From: Phnomibacter ginsenosidimutans
Lineage (GTDB): Bacteria > Bacteroidota > Bacteroidia > Chitinophagales > Chitinophagaceae
NCBI RefSeq assembly: GCF_009740285.1
Contig: NZ_CP046566.1
Span: 3,820,658-3,884,657, forward strand
Reading direction: 5' to 3'
DNA: 64,000 bases
Numbering within the stretch: the first letter of the stretch is position 1; each line of letters begins with the position of its first letter. Under the pieces are notes generated by a model. It worked only from the letters and a program-made list of their open reading frames with translations. It had not been told where the DNA came from and did not search any database. Position numbers and translations under genes: made by a program. Below are positions 1 through 8,493 of this stretch, in pieces.

Positions 1-915
1 CTGGTTGTATTTGCCCACAAACTCTTTGGAAAAACTTTCGAGAATAATCACCACCACATTGTGCTTGCGCATACCTGCCGTATCGGGCACCGGAGTTTTG
101 ATGGGATTAAACGCTGCCGCCAAACTATCTTCATTATCGAAGTATGCCACCTTTTTAATCTGCGTGGTACCAATGGTTCGAATGAAGGCAAATGGCGTAT
201 TGAGCACCACATTTACTTCTTTGTAATCATTTACATAAGCCGATGCATTGCTGAGTGTAATGGGCCGGGTGCTGTACCGGAAACCGCCCCGCACACCAGC
301 CACCATGAGGCCCACACCTGCCGCCATGGCTACAAAATGACCCGTGTAAAAAACCCATGGTTTTTGAATGGCAGAAGGGCTGTACCGCACTTTTCGGGTG
401 AGGTACACCAACATCCAAATGAGTGCTCCCCACATGAGAAAGCCGGGCCAGTAATCGGCAAAAAAAGCAGAGAGCAACTGCCTGCCATTTTGCTCATTTT
501 GAAACTGACTGAACACGGTGATAGTAGTGCGGCGCAGGGTAAACTTGTAGTAAAAAATATCGGCGGTATTGGCAGCCAGTGCAATGGCATTGGTGAGCAC
601 AAAAATGACCGACAACACTTTGTAATACAACCGGCTGAACTTAAACCGAAACGGCAACAGCAACATGAGAAAAAACAACATGTTGGTGTAAATGATAGCC
701 GAAATATCGAACCGCAAACCACCCAGCATCAGGCGGGCTTTGCCTTGCCAGCTGCTTTCGGGAAACAATGAAGCATTGTACCAGTAAAAAACCACCCGGC
801 TCAAGCTGTACAAGGCCAGCAAAAAAAACAGGTATATCAGGATGTAGGTACCCAAACGCACTTCTCTCTCACGGCCACGACTGAAAAGTCGGCCCATCAG
901 CGGCTTTATTTGCAT
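1..915 (-). CDS. LTA synthase-family sulfatase, membrane N-terminal part (C-terminus off window)
   Basis: Read from the ATG at 915 this frame stays open to the window edge (305 codons), so the C-terminal part of the enzyme is missing. The first 200 residues hold several hydrophobic membrane segments with short charged loops. The final visible residues read NVVVIILESFSKEFVG, the start of the alkaline-phosphatase/sulfatase fold typical of the LtaS/OpgB-like family, which transfers phosphoglycerol or phosphoethanolamine groups at the outer face of the inner membrane. In Bacteroidota these proteins are common but their substrate is usually unknown. The gene is divergent from purA, with about 127 bases between the two starts. 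Confidence 0.85.
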   Translation of the reverse strand, partial: MQIKPLMGRLFSRGREREVRLGTYILIYLFFLLALYSLSRVVFYWYNASLFPESSWQGKARLMLGGLRFDISAIIYTNMLFFLMLLLPFRFKFSRLYYKVLSVIFVLTNAIALAANTADIFYYKFTLRRTTITVFSQFQNEQNGRQLLSAFFADYWPGFLMWGALIWMLVYLTRKVRYSPSAIQKPWVFYTGHFVAMAAGVGLMVAGVRGGFRYSTRPITLSNASAYVNDYKEVNVVLNTPFAFIRTIGTTQIKKVAYFDNEDSLAAAFNPIKTPVPDTAGMRKHNVVVIILESFSKEFVGKYNQ

Positions 916-1010
916 GTCTTCACAACAGATTTAACACAAAAGTCATCTTTGCCCTGCGTACCACAAAAAATCTTACTGCTTTTCACCCTGCTTCTACCAC
1001 TGCAACCACC

Positions 1011-1018
1011 TATTTTTG
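1011..1018 (+). promoter_or_regulatory. -7 promoter box of purA
   Basis: TATTTTTG matches the Bacteroidota sigma-A -7 element TAnnTTTG. It lies 24 bases before the purA ATG at 1043. No clear -33 TTG is visible at the usual spacing. The box overlaps a more upstream in-frame start candidate at 1016, which argues that the true start is 1043. Confidence 0.6.
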
Positions 1019-1042
1019 CCGCTCAACAGGCAATTCCAAATC

Positions 1043-2305
1043 ATGATTGATGTAATTCTCGGCCTCCAGTGGGGCGATGAGGGCAAAGGAAAGATCGTCG
1101 ACTACTTTGCACCCAACTACGACATCATTGCCCGCTTTCAGGGCGGCCCCAATGCAGGTCATACTTTATATGTAAATGGTGAAAAAATAGTACTGCACCA
1201 AATTCCTTCCGGTGTATTTCACCCCCATACTGCCAACCTCATTGGCAGCGGTGTAGTGCTCGATGCAGTGACCTTGAAAAGAGAATGCGAATCGGTAGCC
1301 AAGTTTGGCGCCGACGTTCGCAAAAACATGTTTATTTCTAAACGCACCCACCTCATTTTGCCTACGCACCGTGCTTTGGACAAGGCCAGCGAAATGCAAA
1401 AAGGCGATGGCAAAATTGGTTCTACCCTCAAAGGCATTGGCCCCGCTTACATGGACAAAACGGGTCGTAACGGTCTTCGGGTTGGTGATTTGCTCGATAA
1501 AAACTTCACCACCAATTACATCAAGCTCCGACTGAAGCACCAGCGCCTGCTCGATAACCACAATTTCAGCGAAGACATTACTGCCTGGGAAGAAGAGTTT
1601 TTTGAAGCGGTAGAATTTTTGCGCAGCCTCAATATTGTAGATGGCGAATACTACATCAACAATAAAATAAAAGAAGGCAAAAAAGTATTGGCAGAAGGTG
1701 CCCAAGGCAGTATGCTCGATATTGATTTTGGCACCTTCCCATTTGTAACCAGTAGCAATACCATTACTGCCGGTGTTATGAGTGGCTTGGGTGTAGCGCC
1801 TCAACTGGTGCGTGATGTGATTGGTATTACCAAGGCTTATTGCACCCGTGTGGGTGGCGGGCCTTTCCCTACCGAACTGCACGACGCTACTGGCGAAGAA
1901 CTGCGCAAAGCGGGCAATGAATTTGGTGCCACCACTGGTCGTCCTCGCCGCTGTGGCTGGATTGATTTGGTAGCCCTCAACTACGCCTGCATGATTAACG
2001 GTGTAACCAAAGTAGTAATGACCAAGGCCGACGTACTGGACAAGTTTACACCATTGCAAGTGTGCACAGCATACAATGTAAATGGCGTGGAAACTGACCA
2101 GATTCCGTTCGATATTTGCAAGGCCAATATTGAGCCTGCGCTGAAGTCATTCCCGGGTTGGAATACCGATACCACTGTGTGCAAAACAGAAAACGATCTT
2201 CCAGAAACCATGCGTACGTATATTCAGTTCATCAACGAAAAAATTGGTGCGCCGGTAAAATGGGTAAGCAATGGCCCAGGTCGAGACCAAATTGTACCCT
2301 TATAG
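1043..2305 (+). CDS. purA: adenylosuccinate synthetase
   Basis: This cytoplasmic enzyme makes adenylosuccinate from IMP, aspartate and GTP, the first committed step from IMP to AMP. The protein of 420 residues opens with the family signature LGLQWGDEGKGKIVD (P-loop and catalytic Asp/Lys region), followed by FQGGPNAGHT and, further on, the GIGPAYMDKTGRNGLRVGDL, EGAQGSMLDIDFGTFPFVTSS and TTGRPRRCGWIDLVAL regions. Length is normal for the family. A start at 1016 would add nine unconserved residues and lies inside the promoter box, so 1043 is preferred. The gene is apparently monocistronic and intact. Confidence 0.97.
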   Translation: MIDVILGLQWGDEGKGKIVDYFAPNYDIIARFQGGPNAGHTLYVNGEKIVLHQIPSGVFHPHTANLIGSGVVLDAVTLKRECESVAKFGADVRKNMFISKRTHLILPTHRALDKASEMQKGDGKIGSTLKGIGPAYMDKTGRNGLRVGDLLDKNFTTNYIKLRLKHQRLLDNHNFSEDITAWEEEFFEAVEFLRSLNIVDGEYYINNKIKEGKKVLAEGAQGSMLDIDFGTFPFVTSSNTITAGVMSGLGVAPQLVRDVIGITKAYCTRVGGGPFPTELHDATGEELRKAGNEFGATTGRPRRCGWIDLVALNYACMINGVTKVVMTKADVLDKFTPLQVCTAYNVNGVETDQIPFDICKANIEPALKSFPGWNTDTTVCKTENDLPETMRTYIQFINEKIGAPVKWVSNGPGRDQIVPL

Positions 2306-2421
2306 TTTTACATTGAAAAACGGTCCAAAAAAGTTTGATTGAATCATTGAAAAAAAGTTCCGTCATTTTTTTGGCTAAATAAATTTCACTCCCAAATTTT
2401 ACATTTCTAATCCTTCGCAAC

Positions 2422-2835
2422 ATGGCTATTAGAAAAGCAACATTGGAACAAGATATCCTGACACCCACAGACGAAATAGATGAGCTGTTGGGCAACATTA
2501 TCGCTGGTAAAAAGGCAGATGATGACGACGACGATTTAGATGAAGACGAGGATGATGCCCCCAAGAAAAAGGGTGGCAAAAAGGCCAAAGATGACGACGA
2601 GGACGATGAAGACGTAGAAGACGACGAGGACGATTGGGAAAAGGGTGAAGAAGACGAAGAAGATAGCTGGGATCCCGACTTCGAAGAATTCGATTTGCCA
2701 AAATCTGGCGCTAAAAAAGGCGGCAAAAAAGGCGAGGATGAAGAAGACGACTTCAAACTGGACGAAGACCTCAATGAGTTCGACGACCTGTTTGGCGACG
2801 GCGGCGATAGCTTTGACGACGAAGACGACTTCTAA
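2422..2835 (+). CDS. highly acidic low-complexity protein
   Basis: The protein has 137 residues. The first 30 residues (MAIRKATLEQDIL...DELLGNIIAGKKA) look like an ordinary short amphipathic domain. The rest alternates long Asp/Glu runs with four short Lys/Gly patches (PKKKGGKKAKD, GAKKGGKKG) and ends in DDLFGDGG and DDEDDF. I know of no catalytic domain here. The composition suggests an intrinsically disordered polyanion, perhaps a chaperone-like or DNA-mimic partner of a basic protein or ribosome component, but that is inference. It sits 20 bases before pabB on the same strand; the hairpin at 2900-2946 may end its transcript. The opposite-strand Ser/Leu-rich ORFs are shadows of this skewed sequence. 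Confidence 0.8.
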   Translation: MAIRKATLEQDILTPTDEIDELLGNIIAGKKADDDDDDLDEDEDDAPKKKGGKKAKDDDEDDEDVEDDEDDWEKGEEDEEDSWDPDFEEFDLPKSGAKKGGKKGEDEEDDFKLDEDLNEFDDLFGDGGDSFDDEDDF

Positions 2836-2854
2836 TTGAGTCGCATACAAAAAC

Positions 2855-4165
2855 ATGCAAGCAGGTAAGGTTTATCCCATTCATAACCTTAGCGTATTTA
2901 AACAACAACTGTTGAGCTGGGCAAGTCAGTTCAACAGTTGTTGTTTTTTAGACAATCATCAATACGCATCGCCCTGGCAGCAGCAAGAATGCCTGCTTGC
3001 TGTGGGTGCCAAAGCCATGCTGCAAACACAAGCAGGACAAGCACTGGCACAAATTGATGCATTTACCCAAGAGCATAGTGGGCAGTGGATTTTCGGGCAT
3101 CTTGGTTACGGTCTCACTTACGAATTAATGCGGCAACAATCGCAGCATCCGCATCCCAATGGTTTTGCTGATGCATGCTTGTTTGTACCAGAAATAGTAC
3201 TGCAATGCAACGACAACTCAGTTTGTATTTATGTTGAAGACCAGGACTTAGCCAATGCTATTTTTCAAGCCATCAAATCGCAAAGTGTAGGTAGTGATGC
3301 TCCCCAAAGCCAGATGCACATTGGGCGAATGTCCCCCGTGCTTTCTCAGGAATCTTACCTGCAAACAATTGCCAAGTTGCAGCAGCACATTTTGCGGGGC
3401 GATTGTTATGAAATTAATTTTTGCCAGCAGTTTCTGGTACCCTACTCTGAGGTCGATCCGGTGGCTTTGTATCAGTCGCTGTGCGAAGTATCACCCAATC
3501 CATTTTCCTGCTATTATAAAATAGACAGCAACCATTTGGCTTGTGCCAGCCCCGAACGCTTCCTGATGAAACGTGGTGGCAAGTTGTACAGCCAGCCCAT
3601 CAAAGGCACAGCCAGCCGGCATAAATACAACGCCGATACAGATGAAATATTGAAACGGCAATTGCAGCAAAGTGAAAAAGACCGCAGCGAAAACGTGATG
3701 GTGGTTGATTTGGTACGCAACGACCTGTCGCAGATTTGCAACAGCGGCTCTGTAAAAGTGGCCGAGCTGTTTGGTATTTACACCTACCCGCAGGTGCACC
3801 AAATGATCAGCACCATTGAAGGAGAACTTCGCCCGGGCACAAGCTTTGCACAAATTTTACAAGCCACTTTTCCAATGGGCAGCATGACCGGTGCACCCAA
3901 GCCGAGTGTGGTGTCGCTCATCGATAAATACGAGCAAGGGCAGCGGGGTATTTTCTCTGGCTCTGTGGGCTACATACAACCCAATGGCGATTTCGATTTC
4001 AATGTGGTGATTCGCAGCATTGTGTATGAGCAAGCTGCAAAGTTGCTACACTACCATGTAGGTAGCGGAATCACCCATTACAGTGTGCCGGAAAAAGAAT
4101 ATGAAGAATGCCGGTGGAAGTCGGCCGCTATAGAGCAGGTGCTGAGTAATCTTCAGGCACAATAA
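2855..4165 (+). CDS. pabB: aminodeoxychorismate synthase component I
   Basis: PabB aminates chorismate to 4-amino-4-deoxychorismate for folate synthesis, using ammonia from a glutamine amidotransferase partner (not seen in this window). The 436-residue protein has the chorismate-binding fold: GDCYEINFCQQF, then CASPERFL, then PIKGTASRHKY with Lys250 in the position that separates aminodeoxychorismate synthases from anthranilate synthases (which have PIAGT). It continues with ENVMVVDLVRNDLSQIC, PMGSMTGAPK and GSGITHYSVPEKEYEEC. The start at 2855 gives the N-terminal region usual for Bacteroidota PabB. A perfect 16-bp inverted repeat followed by T residues lies within codons 16-31. The gene is convergent with the lytic transglycosylase, with only 7 bases between the stops. 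Confidence 0.95.
   Translation: MQAGKVYPIHNLSVFKQQLLSWASQFNSCCFLDNHQYASPWQQQECLLAVGAKAMLQTQAGQALAQIDAFTQEHSGQWIFGHLGYGLTYELMRQQSQHPHPNGFADACLFVPEIVLQCNDNSVCIYVEDQDLANAIFQAIKSQSVGSDAPQSQMHIGRMSPVLSQESYLQTIAKLQQHILRGDCYEINFCQQFLVPYSEVDPVALYQSLCEVSPNPFSCYYKIDSNHLACASPERFLMKRGGKLYSQPIKGTASRHKYNADTDEILKRQLQQSEKDRSENVMVVDLVRNDLSQICNSGSVKVAELFGIYTYPQVHQMISTIEGELRPGTSFAQILQATFPMGSMTGAPKPSVVSLIDKYEQGQRGIFSGSVGYIQPNGDFDFNVVIRSIVYEQAAKLLHYHVGSGITHYSVPEKEYEECRWKSAAIEQVLSNLQAQ
2900..2946 (+). terminator. terminator-like hairpin inside the start of pabB
   Basis: Bases 2900-2915 (AAACAACAACTGTTGA) pair without mismatch with 2931-2946 around a 15-base loop. The second arm runs into TTTTTT (2944-2949). The shape is that of an intrinsic terminator with an AT-rich stem, yet it lies inside coding sequence. 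It could end the transcript of the acidic gene or attenuate pabB. Confidence 0.55.
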
Positions 4166-4172
4166 GGAACGC

Positions 4173-5249
4173 TTAATTCAATGATTTTTTAGCAGCAGGC
4201 TTAGCTTCTGTTGCAGGGTACTGTGTGCTGCGATTGGTAGCTTGCTGCATGGTAGCCACCACCGATTGGTAAAGAATATTAAACCGGTTGGTTTTGAAAA
4301 ATTCCATCTTGTCGGTTGGAATGCGCAGCGTGTAACCCTTTTCTGTATTTACTATGGCATCAAAGCCAGGGTTCAGTGCATTGAACGTGTTGATGTCCAT
4401 AGCCAGCGCATTGGCAACCACTACAGAGTTGTAACGGCCCTGCACTTCTGTTGTGGCCGTACTGTTGAGCACAGCCGGGTCCAACTGTGTTTGCATTTGT
4501 GCAATCTGATCTACCATCTTAGTTTGATGGTTGGCCCACTCTTCTTTGGTGCTTGTCGTTTGTCCCGCAGCACCTTCCATAATGTAATGTGTGCTGATGA
4601 ATTTCTTCACGTGGTTGCGACTTTCTTGTGGCAGGTAAAATTGCAACTTCCAGAAATCGCGGCTGCCACTTTTGCGAATGGCAGATTGTACATTGCCAGG
4701 GCCACCATTGTAGGCTGCAATCACCAGCAGCCAATCACCCAATTGGTCATGCAACTCCCGCAGGTATTTGGCTGCAGCATGGGTGCTCTTATAGTAATCG
4801 GTACGTTCGTCGAATCGGTAAGTGATGCGCAGGCCCATTCTGCGGCCTGTTTCCGGCATAAACTGCCATGGTCCAACAGCTCCTGCCCAGCTTTGCGCAT
4901 ACGACTGCAAATTGCTTTCTATAACGGCGAGGTATTTCAGTTCTTTTGGCAAACCATAGCTCTGCAAAATGGCATCCATCATGGAAAAGTAGGGACCAGC
5001 CCAACCCTTCATTGATTGCAAATGCTTTTCGTGCTTTTTCAGGTAGTCTTCAACAAAAGGCAATACCTGCGGATTGAGCTGTGGCGCAGCCGCTACACCA
5101 TTTGTGCCGGGTGTGTTCACAAACAAATTGCGAAATCCCTTTTCTTCCAAACCCTTTCCTCCAGTTGTGTCTTTCTTTTCCGCAGGTTTCACTTTAGGGT
5201 CGGTGGCAGCAGCTGCAACTGTCATCAGCATGGCTATGCTGAAAAACAA
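4173..5249 (-). CDS. lytic transglycosylase (SLT/MltD-like)
   Basis: The protein cleaves the MurNAc-GlcNAc bond of peptidoglycan in the periplasm. It has an N-terminal hydrophobic signal, a linker, an SLT domain at about residues 85-210 with the catalytic Glu111 in YLAVIESNLQSYAQS, then GAVGPWQFMPETGR and LLVIAAYNGGPGNV. A region around residues 270-325 (VVVANALAMDINTFNALNPGF) resembles a LysM-like module. The start is uncertain: 5249 is TTG, and the in-frame codons upstream, including basic residues KRR, reach a stop without any ATG or GTG. Removing one T from the TTTTT run near 5260 would join an ATG at about 5281 to this frame and give a longer signal peptide, so the N-terminus may carry an indel. 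Confidence 0.9.
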   Translation of the reverse strand: MFFSIAMLMTVAAAATDPKVKPAEKKDTTGGKGLEEKGFRNLFVNTPGTNGVAAAPQLNPQVLPFVEDYLKKHEKHLQSMKGWAGPYFSMMDAILQSYGLPKELKYLAVIESNLQSYAQSWAGAVGPWQFMPETGRRMGLRITYRFDERTDYYKSTHAAAKYLRELHDQLGDWLLVIAAYNGGPGNVQSAIRKSGSRDFWKLQFYLPQESRNHVKKFISTHYIMEGAAGQTTSTKEEWANHQTKMVDQIAQMQTQLDPAVLNSTATTEVQGRYNSVVVANALAMDINTFNALNPGFDAIVNTEKGYTLRIPTDKMEFFKTNRFNILYQSVVATMQQATNRSTQYPATEAKPAAKKSLN

Positions 5250-5303
5250 AATGCTGAAAAATGAGCGACGCTTGCTGCATGCGAAAATGGTTTGAACACT
5301 GGT

Positions 5304-6749
5304 TTAATTGCTTTTGAAGCTGGCTTCAAGGTAAGCGCCAATGCGGTGCAAAAGTACTTCTTCGCCCCGGTTGCACAACACTTGCAAACCAAAGGGCATG
5401 CCATTGCTGTGTTTATACAGCGGCAAAGCCAAACCAGGAATGCCCGCCAGATTGGCGAAAACTGTATAGATATCTGCCAGATACATGCTCACCGGATCTT
5501 GATTGAGCTCTCCCAATAATGGCGCTATTGTTGGGCTTACAGGCATCAGAATGGCATCAAACGCACTGAAAATCAGCGACGTTTCTGCAACAATTTTGGC
5601 ACGCACCTGCTGGGCTTTGGTAAAATAGGCATCGAAATAACCGGCACTCAATACAAAAGTGCCCAGCATAATCCGGCGCTTTACTTCGGTACCAAAACCT
5701 TCACTTCTGTTCTGCTTGTAAAAGGCTGTTAAATCATCTGCATTGCCTTTGGCGGCATGTCCGTAGCGAATGCCATCGAAGCGACCCAGGTTGCTACTAG
5801 CTTCCGCCGTGGTAAGCACATAATAGGTGGGCACAATGTATTCCATCAAATCAAACGGCACGGCGGTCACGGTATGTCCTGCTGCTTCCAGCTGCGCAAA
5901 AGTGTTGCGGATGGCGGACTGTATTTCCGCATCAGGACTCGTTTCGCCCAAAGTGGGCTGCAACCACGCAAATCGCAATGGCTTTTGTGCCGTTCCCAAT
6001 GCCGTGACAGCGGGTGTTGGCTGGTCTTGCATAGCAGTGCTGTCCAACCCATCGGGGCCAGCCAGCACATCGTATACTGCGGCTACATCAGCTACCGATT
6101 GACCCAACACACCTACGCAATCAAAAGAACTGGCATAGGCAATAAGGCCATAGCGGCTAATGCGGCCATAACTGGGTTTGAGGCCTACCACTCCGCAATA
6201 ATCGGCCGGCTGCCTTACTGAACCGCCCGTATCGCTGCCAATGGCTATCATACACAAGCCTGCCTGCACGGCTACCGCTGCACCGCCCGATGAACCACCG
6301 GGTACCCGGTTAGGGTCGGCAGCATTCCGCACCACTCCATGAGCACAGTTTTCGTTGGTACTGCCCATCGCAAATTCATCGCAATTGGTAGAACCAATAA
6401 TGATGGCGCCAGCATCCAGCAAACGTTTGACGGCAGTGGCAGAATACACTGCCTTATACCCTTCAAGCATATGAGAACCAGCCGTTACAGGCTGCCCTTC
6501 GTAGTTGAGCACATCTTTGATAGTAACTACCACGCCATGCAGTGGCAGCAATGGTTTGCCGGCAGCTACAGCAGCATCCAGTTCTGCGGCCTGTGCCATG
6601 GCCTCTTGCTCAAAAACATGCAGGATGGCATTGAGCGGTTTGGCATTGGCTATTTGCTGTAAATAATGCTGCACAGTAGCTACGCAAGTAGCAGTACCGG
6701 TCTGTATTTGCTGATGGTATTGGCTAATGCCTGAAAACTGAAACGACAT
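5304..6749 (-). CDS. gatA: Asp/Glu-tRNA amidotransferase subunit A
   Basis: GatA is the amidase subunit of GatCAB. It hydrolyses glutamine and passes the ammonia to Glu-tRNA(Gln) or Asp-tRNA(Asn). The 481-residue protein has the amidase signature: the catalytic Lys in GVVVTIKDVLNYEG, then GSTNCDEFAMGSTNENCAHG, then the Ser-cis-Ser-Lys region GGSSGGAAVAVQAGLC and the nucleophilic Ser in GSDTGGSVRQPA. FGLQVLCNRGEEVLL closes the C-terminus. Length is normal. gatB and gatC are not in the window. The upstream tatA transcript is separated from it by a strong hairpin (6768-6808). Confidence 0.96.
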   Translation of the reverse strand: MSFQFSGISQYHQQIQTGTATCVATVQHYLQQIANAKPLNAILHVFEQEAMAQAAELDAAVAAGKPLLPLHGVVVTIKDVLNYEGQPVTAGSHMLEGYKAVYSATAVKRLLDAGAIIIGSTNCDEFAMGSTNENCAHGVVRNAADPNRVPGGSSGGAAVAVQAGLCMIAIGSDTGGSVRQPADYCGVVGLKPSYGRISRYGLIAYASSFDCVGVLGQSVADVAAVYDVLAGPDGLDSTAMQDQPTPAVTALGTAQKPLRFAWLQPTLGETSPDAEIQSAIRNTFAQLEAAGHTVTAVPFDLMEYIVPTYYVLTTAEASSNLGRFDGIRYGHAAKGNADDLTAFYKQNRSEGFGTEVKRRIMLGTFVLSAGYFDAYFTKAQQVRAKIVAETSLIFSAFDAILMPVSPTIAPLLGELNQDPVSMYLADIYTVFANLAGIPGLALPLYKHSNGMPFGLQVLCNRGEEVLLHRIGAYLEASFKSN

Positions 6750-6767
6750 ACGCTGGGGGAATAATAC

Positions 6768-6808
6768 AAAAAGCAGAAGCTGCTACGGCTAGCAAGCATC
6801 TGCTTTTT
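6768..6808 (-). terminator. terminator between tatA and gatA
   Basis: AAAAAGCAGA (6768-6777) pairs perfectly with TCTGCTTTTT (6799-6808) around a 21-base loop. Both sides carry a T tract, so it can act in either direction. It follows the tatA stop on the minus strand. Confidence 0.7.
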
Positions 6809-6842
6809 GACAGTACTTTATGGAAGGAAAGGAATGAAAGAA

Positions 6843-7052
6843 TTAAGCTTCGGCTTTTTTCTCTTTTTCATTCATGCCATCTTCAATTTCTTTTTTCACG
6901 TTTGATTTGGCATCGTTGAACTCACGGATACCGCGGCCCAAACCACGCATAAACTCGGGGATCTTACGGCCACCAAAAAGGATGAGTACAGCCAGCACAA
7001 TAAGGATCCACTCACTTCCGCCGGGCATGCTTAACAGCAAAGTTGACAACAT
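6843..7052 (-). CDS. tatA: Sec-independent translocase protein TatA/E
   Basis: TatA forms the membrane pore of the twin-arginine translocase, which exports folded proteins. The 69-residue protein has one transmembrane segment (ILIVLAVLILF), then the diagnostic FGGRKIPEFMRGLGRGIREF hinge and amphipathic helix, and a charged Lys/Glu tail. Length and layout are typical. The N-terminus of about 15 residues (MLSTLLLSMPGGSEW) is usual for Bacteroidota TatA. tatC is not in the window. Terminators lie on both sides, so it is probably transcribed alone. Confidence 0.95.
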   Translation of the reverse strand: MLSTLLLSMPGGSEWILIVLAVLILFGGRKIPEFMRGLGRGIREFNDAKSNVKKEIEDGMNEKEKKAEA

Positions 7053-7132
7053 GATTCTATTTTTTTGGATTGTAAAGGTAAGTGTTGCGTGGCTAAAAGT
7101 ACAGGTTTTGCATTTCTAGCACCCAATGCCAT

Positions 7133-7156
7133 AAAAAAGGAACGCCATGCGTTCCT
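7133..7156 (-). terminator. rplS terminator
   Basis: On the minus strand GGAACGC, loop ATG, GCGTTCC is followed directly by six T residues (AAAAAA at 7133-7138 on the plus strand). It lies about 25 bases after the rplS stop and is a classical intrinsic terminator. Confidence 0.85.
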
Positions 7157-7178
7157 CTTCGTATTGTAACACTGCAAA

Positions 7179-7541
7179 TTATTCTGCAGAGTAGCGTTTT
7201 TCTTTGATACGTGCACTCTTACCGCTGCGTTCACGCAGGTAGAACAAACGGGCACGACGTACTTTACCAACTTTGTTCAGTACAACACTCTCAATGTGAG
7301 GGCTTACTACAGGGAAGGTACGCTCTACACCTACACCGTCGCTTACTTTACGAACAGTGAAGCTTGCAGTAGCTCCAGTGCCCTGACGCTTGATTACATC
7401 ACCTTTGAAGCTCTGGATACGTGTTTTTGCACCTTCAACTACTTTGTAGTTAACGGTAATATTATCTCCAGCCTTGAACTTAGGAAGTTCATTGGCGGTA
7501 GTCATTTGCTCGTGTACGAAGTTGATTGCCTGCTGGTTCAT
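7179..7541 (-). CDS. rplS: 50S ribosomal protein L19
   Basis: L19 lies at the interface of the 30S and 50S subunits. The 120-residue protein starts [13 protein letters not shown] and contains [46 protein letters not shown] and the conserved end [23 protein letters not shown] longer frame from 7577 runs through the promoter at 7561-7592, so the ATG at 7541 is the right start. The gene is flanked by its own promoter and terminator. It ends with KRYSAE. Confidence 0.98.
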   Translation of the reverse strand: MNQQAINFVHEQMTTANELPKFKAGDNITVNYKVVEGAKTRIQSFKGDVIKRQGTGATASFTVRKVSDGVGVERTFPVVSPHIESVVLNKVGKVRRARLFYLRERSGKSARIKEKRYSAE

Positions 7542-7560
7542 GGCGCATTTTTTAGGACGG

Positions 7561-7592
7561 CAAAGGTAGGGGTGCACATCTTTTCTGCAAAA
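7561..7592 (-). promoter_or_regulatory. rplS promoter, full Bacteroidota consensus
   Basis: On the minus strand TTTTG (7592-7588) is followed by exactly 19 bases and then TACCTTTG (7568-7561). This matches TTG-N19-TAnnTTTG in every defined position. The box ends 20 bases before the ATG at 7541. It is the best promoter in the window. Confidence 0.85.
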
Positions 7593-7658
7593 TAAAAACC
7601 AAACAAATCAAGGATTTCAGGGCTTTTTTTTGAAGACTATGCCTGAATGCATTGATTA

Positions 7659-8396
7659 TCATTGATTTTTTGGCTTAGCGGCTGGCTTACCCGCTGCAGG
7701 TTTTACAGCCGGAGCATTCAGGCTTTGCAAATTTTGATTGGCAATAACAAACGATGGGTGTTCTTTTACGGCCAACGCATAATACTTTTTGGCAGCGGCT
7801 GTATCCTTTTCTCTAAAGGCCAGGGCTCCCAGCATGTTGTAGGCAGCTGCTATCACCGGCACAGCTTCATTGTTGCCAGCGCTTATTTCGAGTGACACTT
7901 TATCTTGTCGGGCTTTGGCGGAATCTGCAACCACTTTATTCAGCGAGGCTTTGCACTCGCCTATTCGTTCCAGCAAAAACTGGCGGGTAGCCAGCTGGTA
8001 AAAATTGTACGGCTCTGGCGACAATGCACACAACTTTTCATACCAGTCGAGGCTGGCTTTGGTATCGCCGGCACGACCGGTAATATCTGCCAGCAATGTG
8101 AGTGCTGTAATGTCTTTGGGATTAGCCTGATTAATCTCGTTGGCCATTTTGTAGGCGCCGTTGAGGTTGCCCAAACGATAATACACTACAGCCAGTGTGT
8201 CTTTAAACTGTGCTGCACCGCCATGCATCAGGTAGCCAGTGAGGGCATAGGCAGCACTGCTCATATCGTCATAATCCAACGACCGGCGGTACATATTCAT
8301 GTATTCCTGTTGCTGTTGGGTACTATCGGTTTTGGTTTGGGCGAATGCCTGCGTAGTAGCCATCAGCACCATCGCAAGCAGGATATTCTTTTTCAT
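7659..8396 (-). CDS. exported TPR-repeat protein
   Basis: The 245-residue protein starts with a Sec signal peptide (MKKNILLAMVLMATTQAFA, probable cut before QTKTD). The mature part is helical with TPR-like pairs: VVYYRLGNLNGAYKMANE, ALTLLADITGRAGDTKASL and MLGALAFREKDTAAAKKYYALAVK. The C-terminus is a Pro/Ala/Lys linker (PAVKPAAGKPAAKPKNQ). TPRs bind proteins; the partner is unknown. It probably acts in the periplasm. I cannot assign it to a named family. Confidence 0.85.
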   Translation of the reverse strand: MKKNILLAMVLMATTQAFAQTKTDSTQQQQEYMNMYRRSLDYDDMSSAAYALTGYLMHGGAAQFKDTLAVVYYRLGNLNGAYKMANEINQANPKDITALTLLADITGRAGDTKASLDWYEKLCALSPEPYNFYQLATRQFLLERIGECKASLNKVVADSAKARQDKVSLEISAGNNEAVPVIAAAYNMLGALAFREKDTAAAKKYYALAVKEHPSFVIANQNLQSLNAPAVKPAAGKPAAKPKNQ

Positions 8397-8493
8397 AAAT
8401 GGAGAGGCAGTTTACTAGGAGTGCGAACTAAAGTGAAAAATAGCAGATACCACTCACCAAAATAGTGGATTTACAGCATGGCGGAGTAACCGG

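Noticed and set aside
1166-2059. A 297-codon open frame on the minus strand opposite purA
   Set aside because: purA is unmistakable on the plus strand; the antisense frame has no family features and is a codon-bias shadow.
2232-2774. Ser-rich open frame opposite the acidic gene
   Set aside because: The serine and leucine runs are simply the complement of Asp/Glu codons; no promoter or conserved start.
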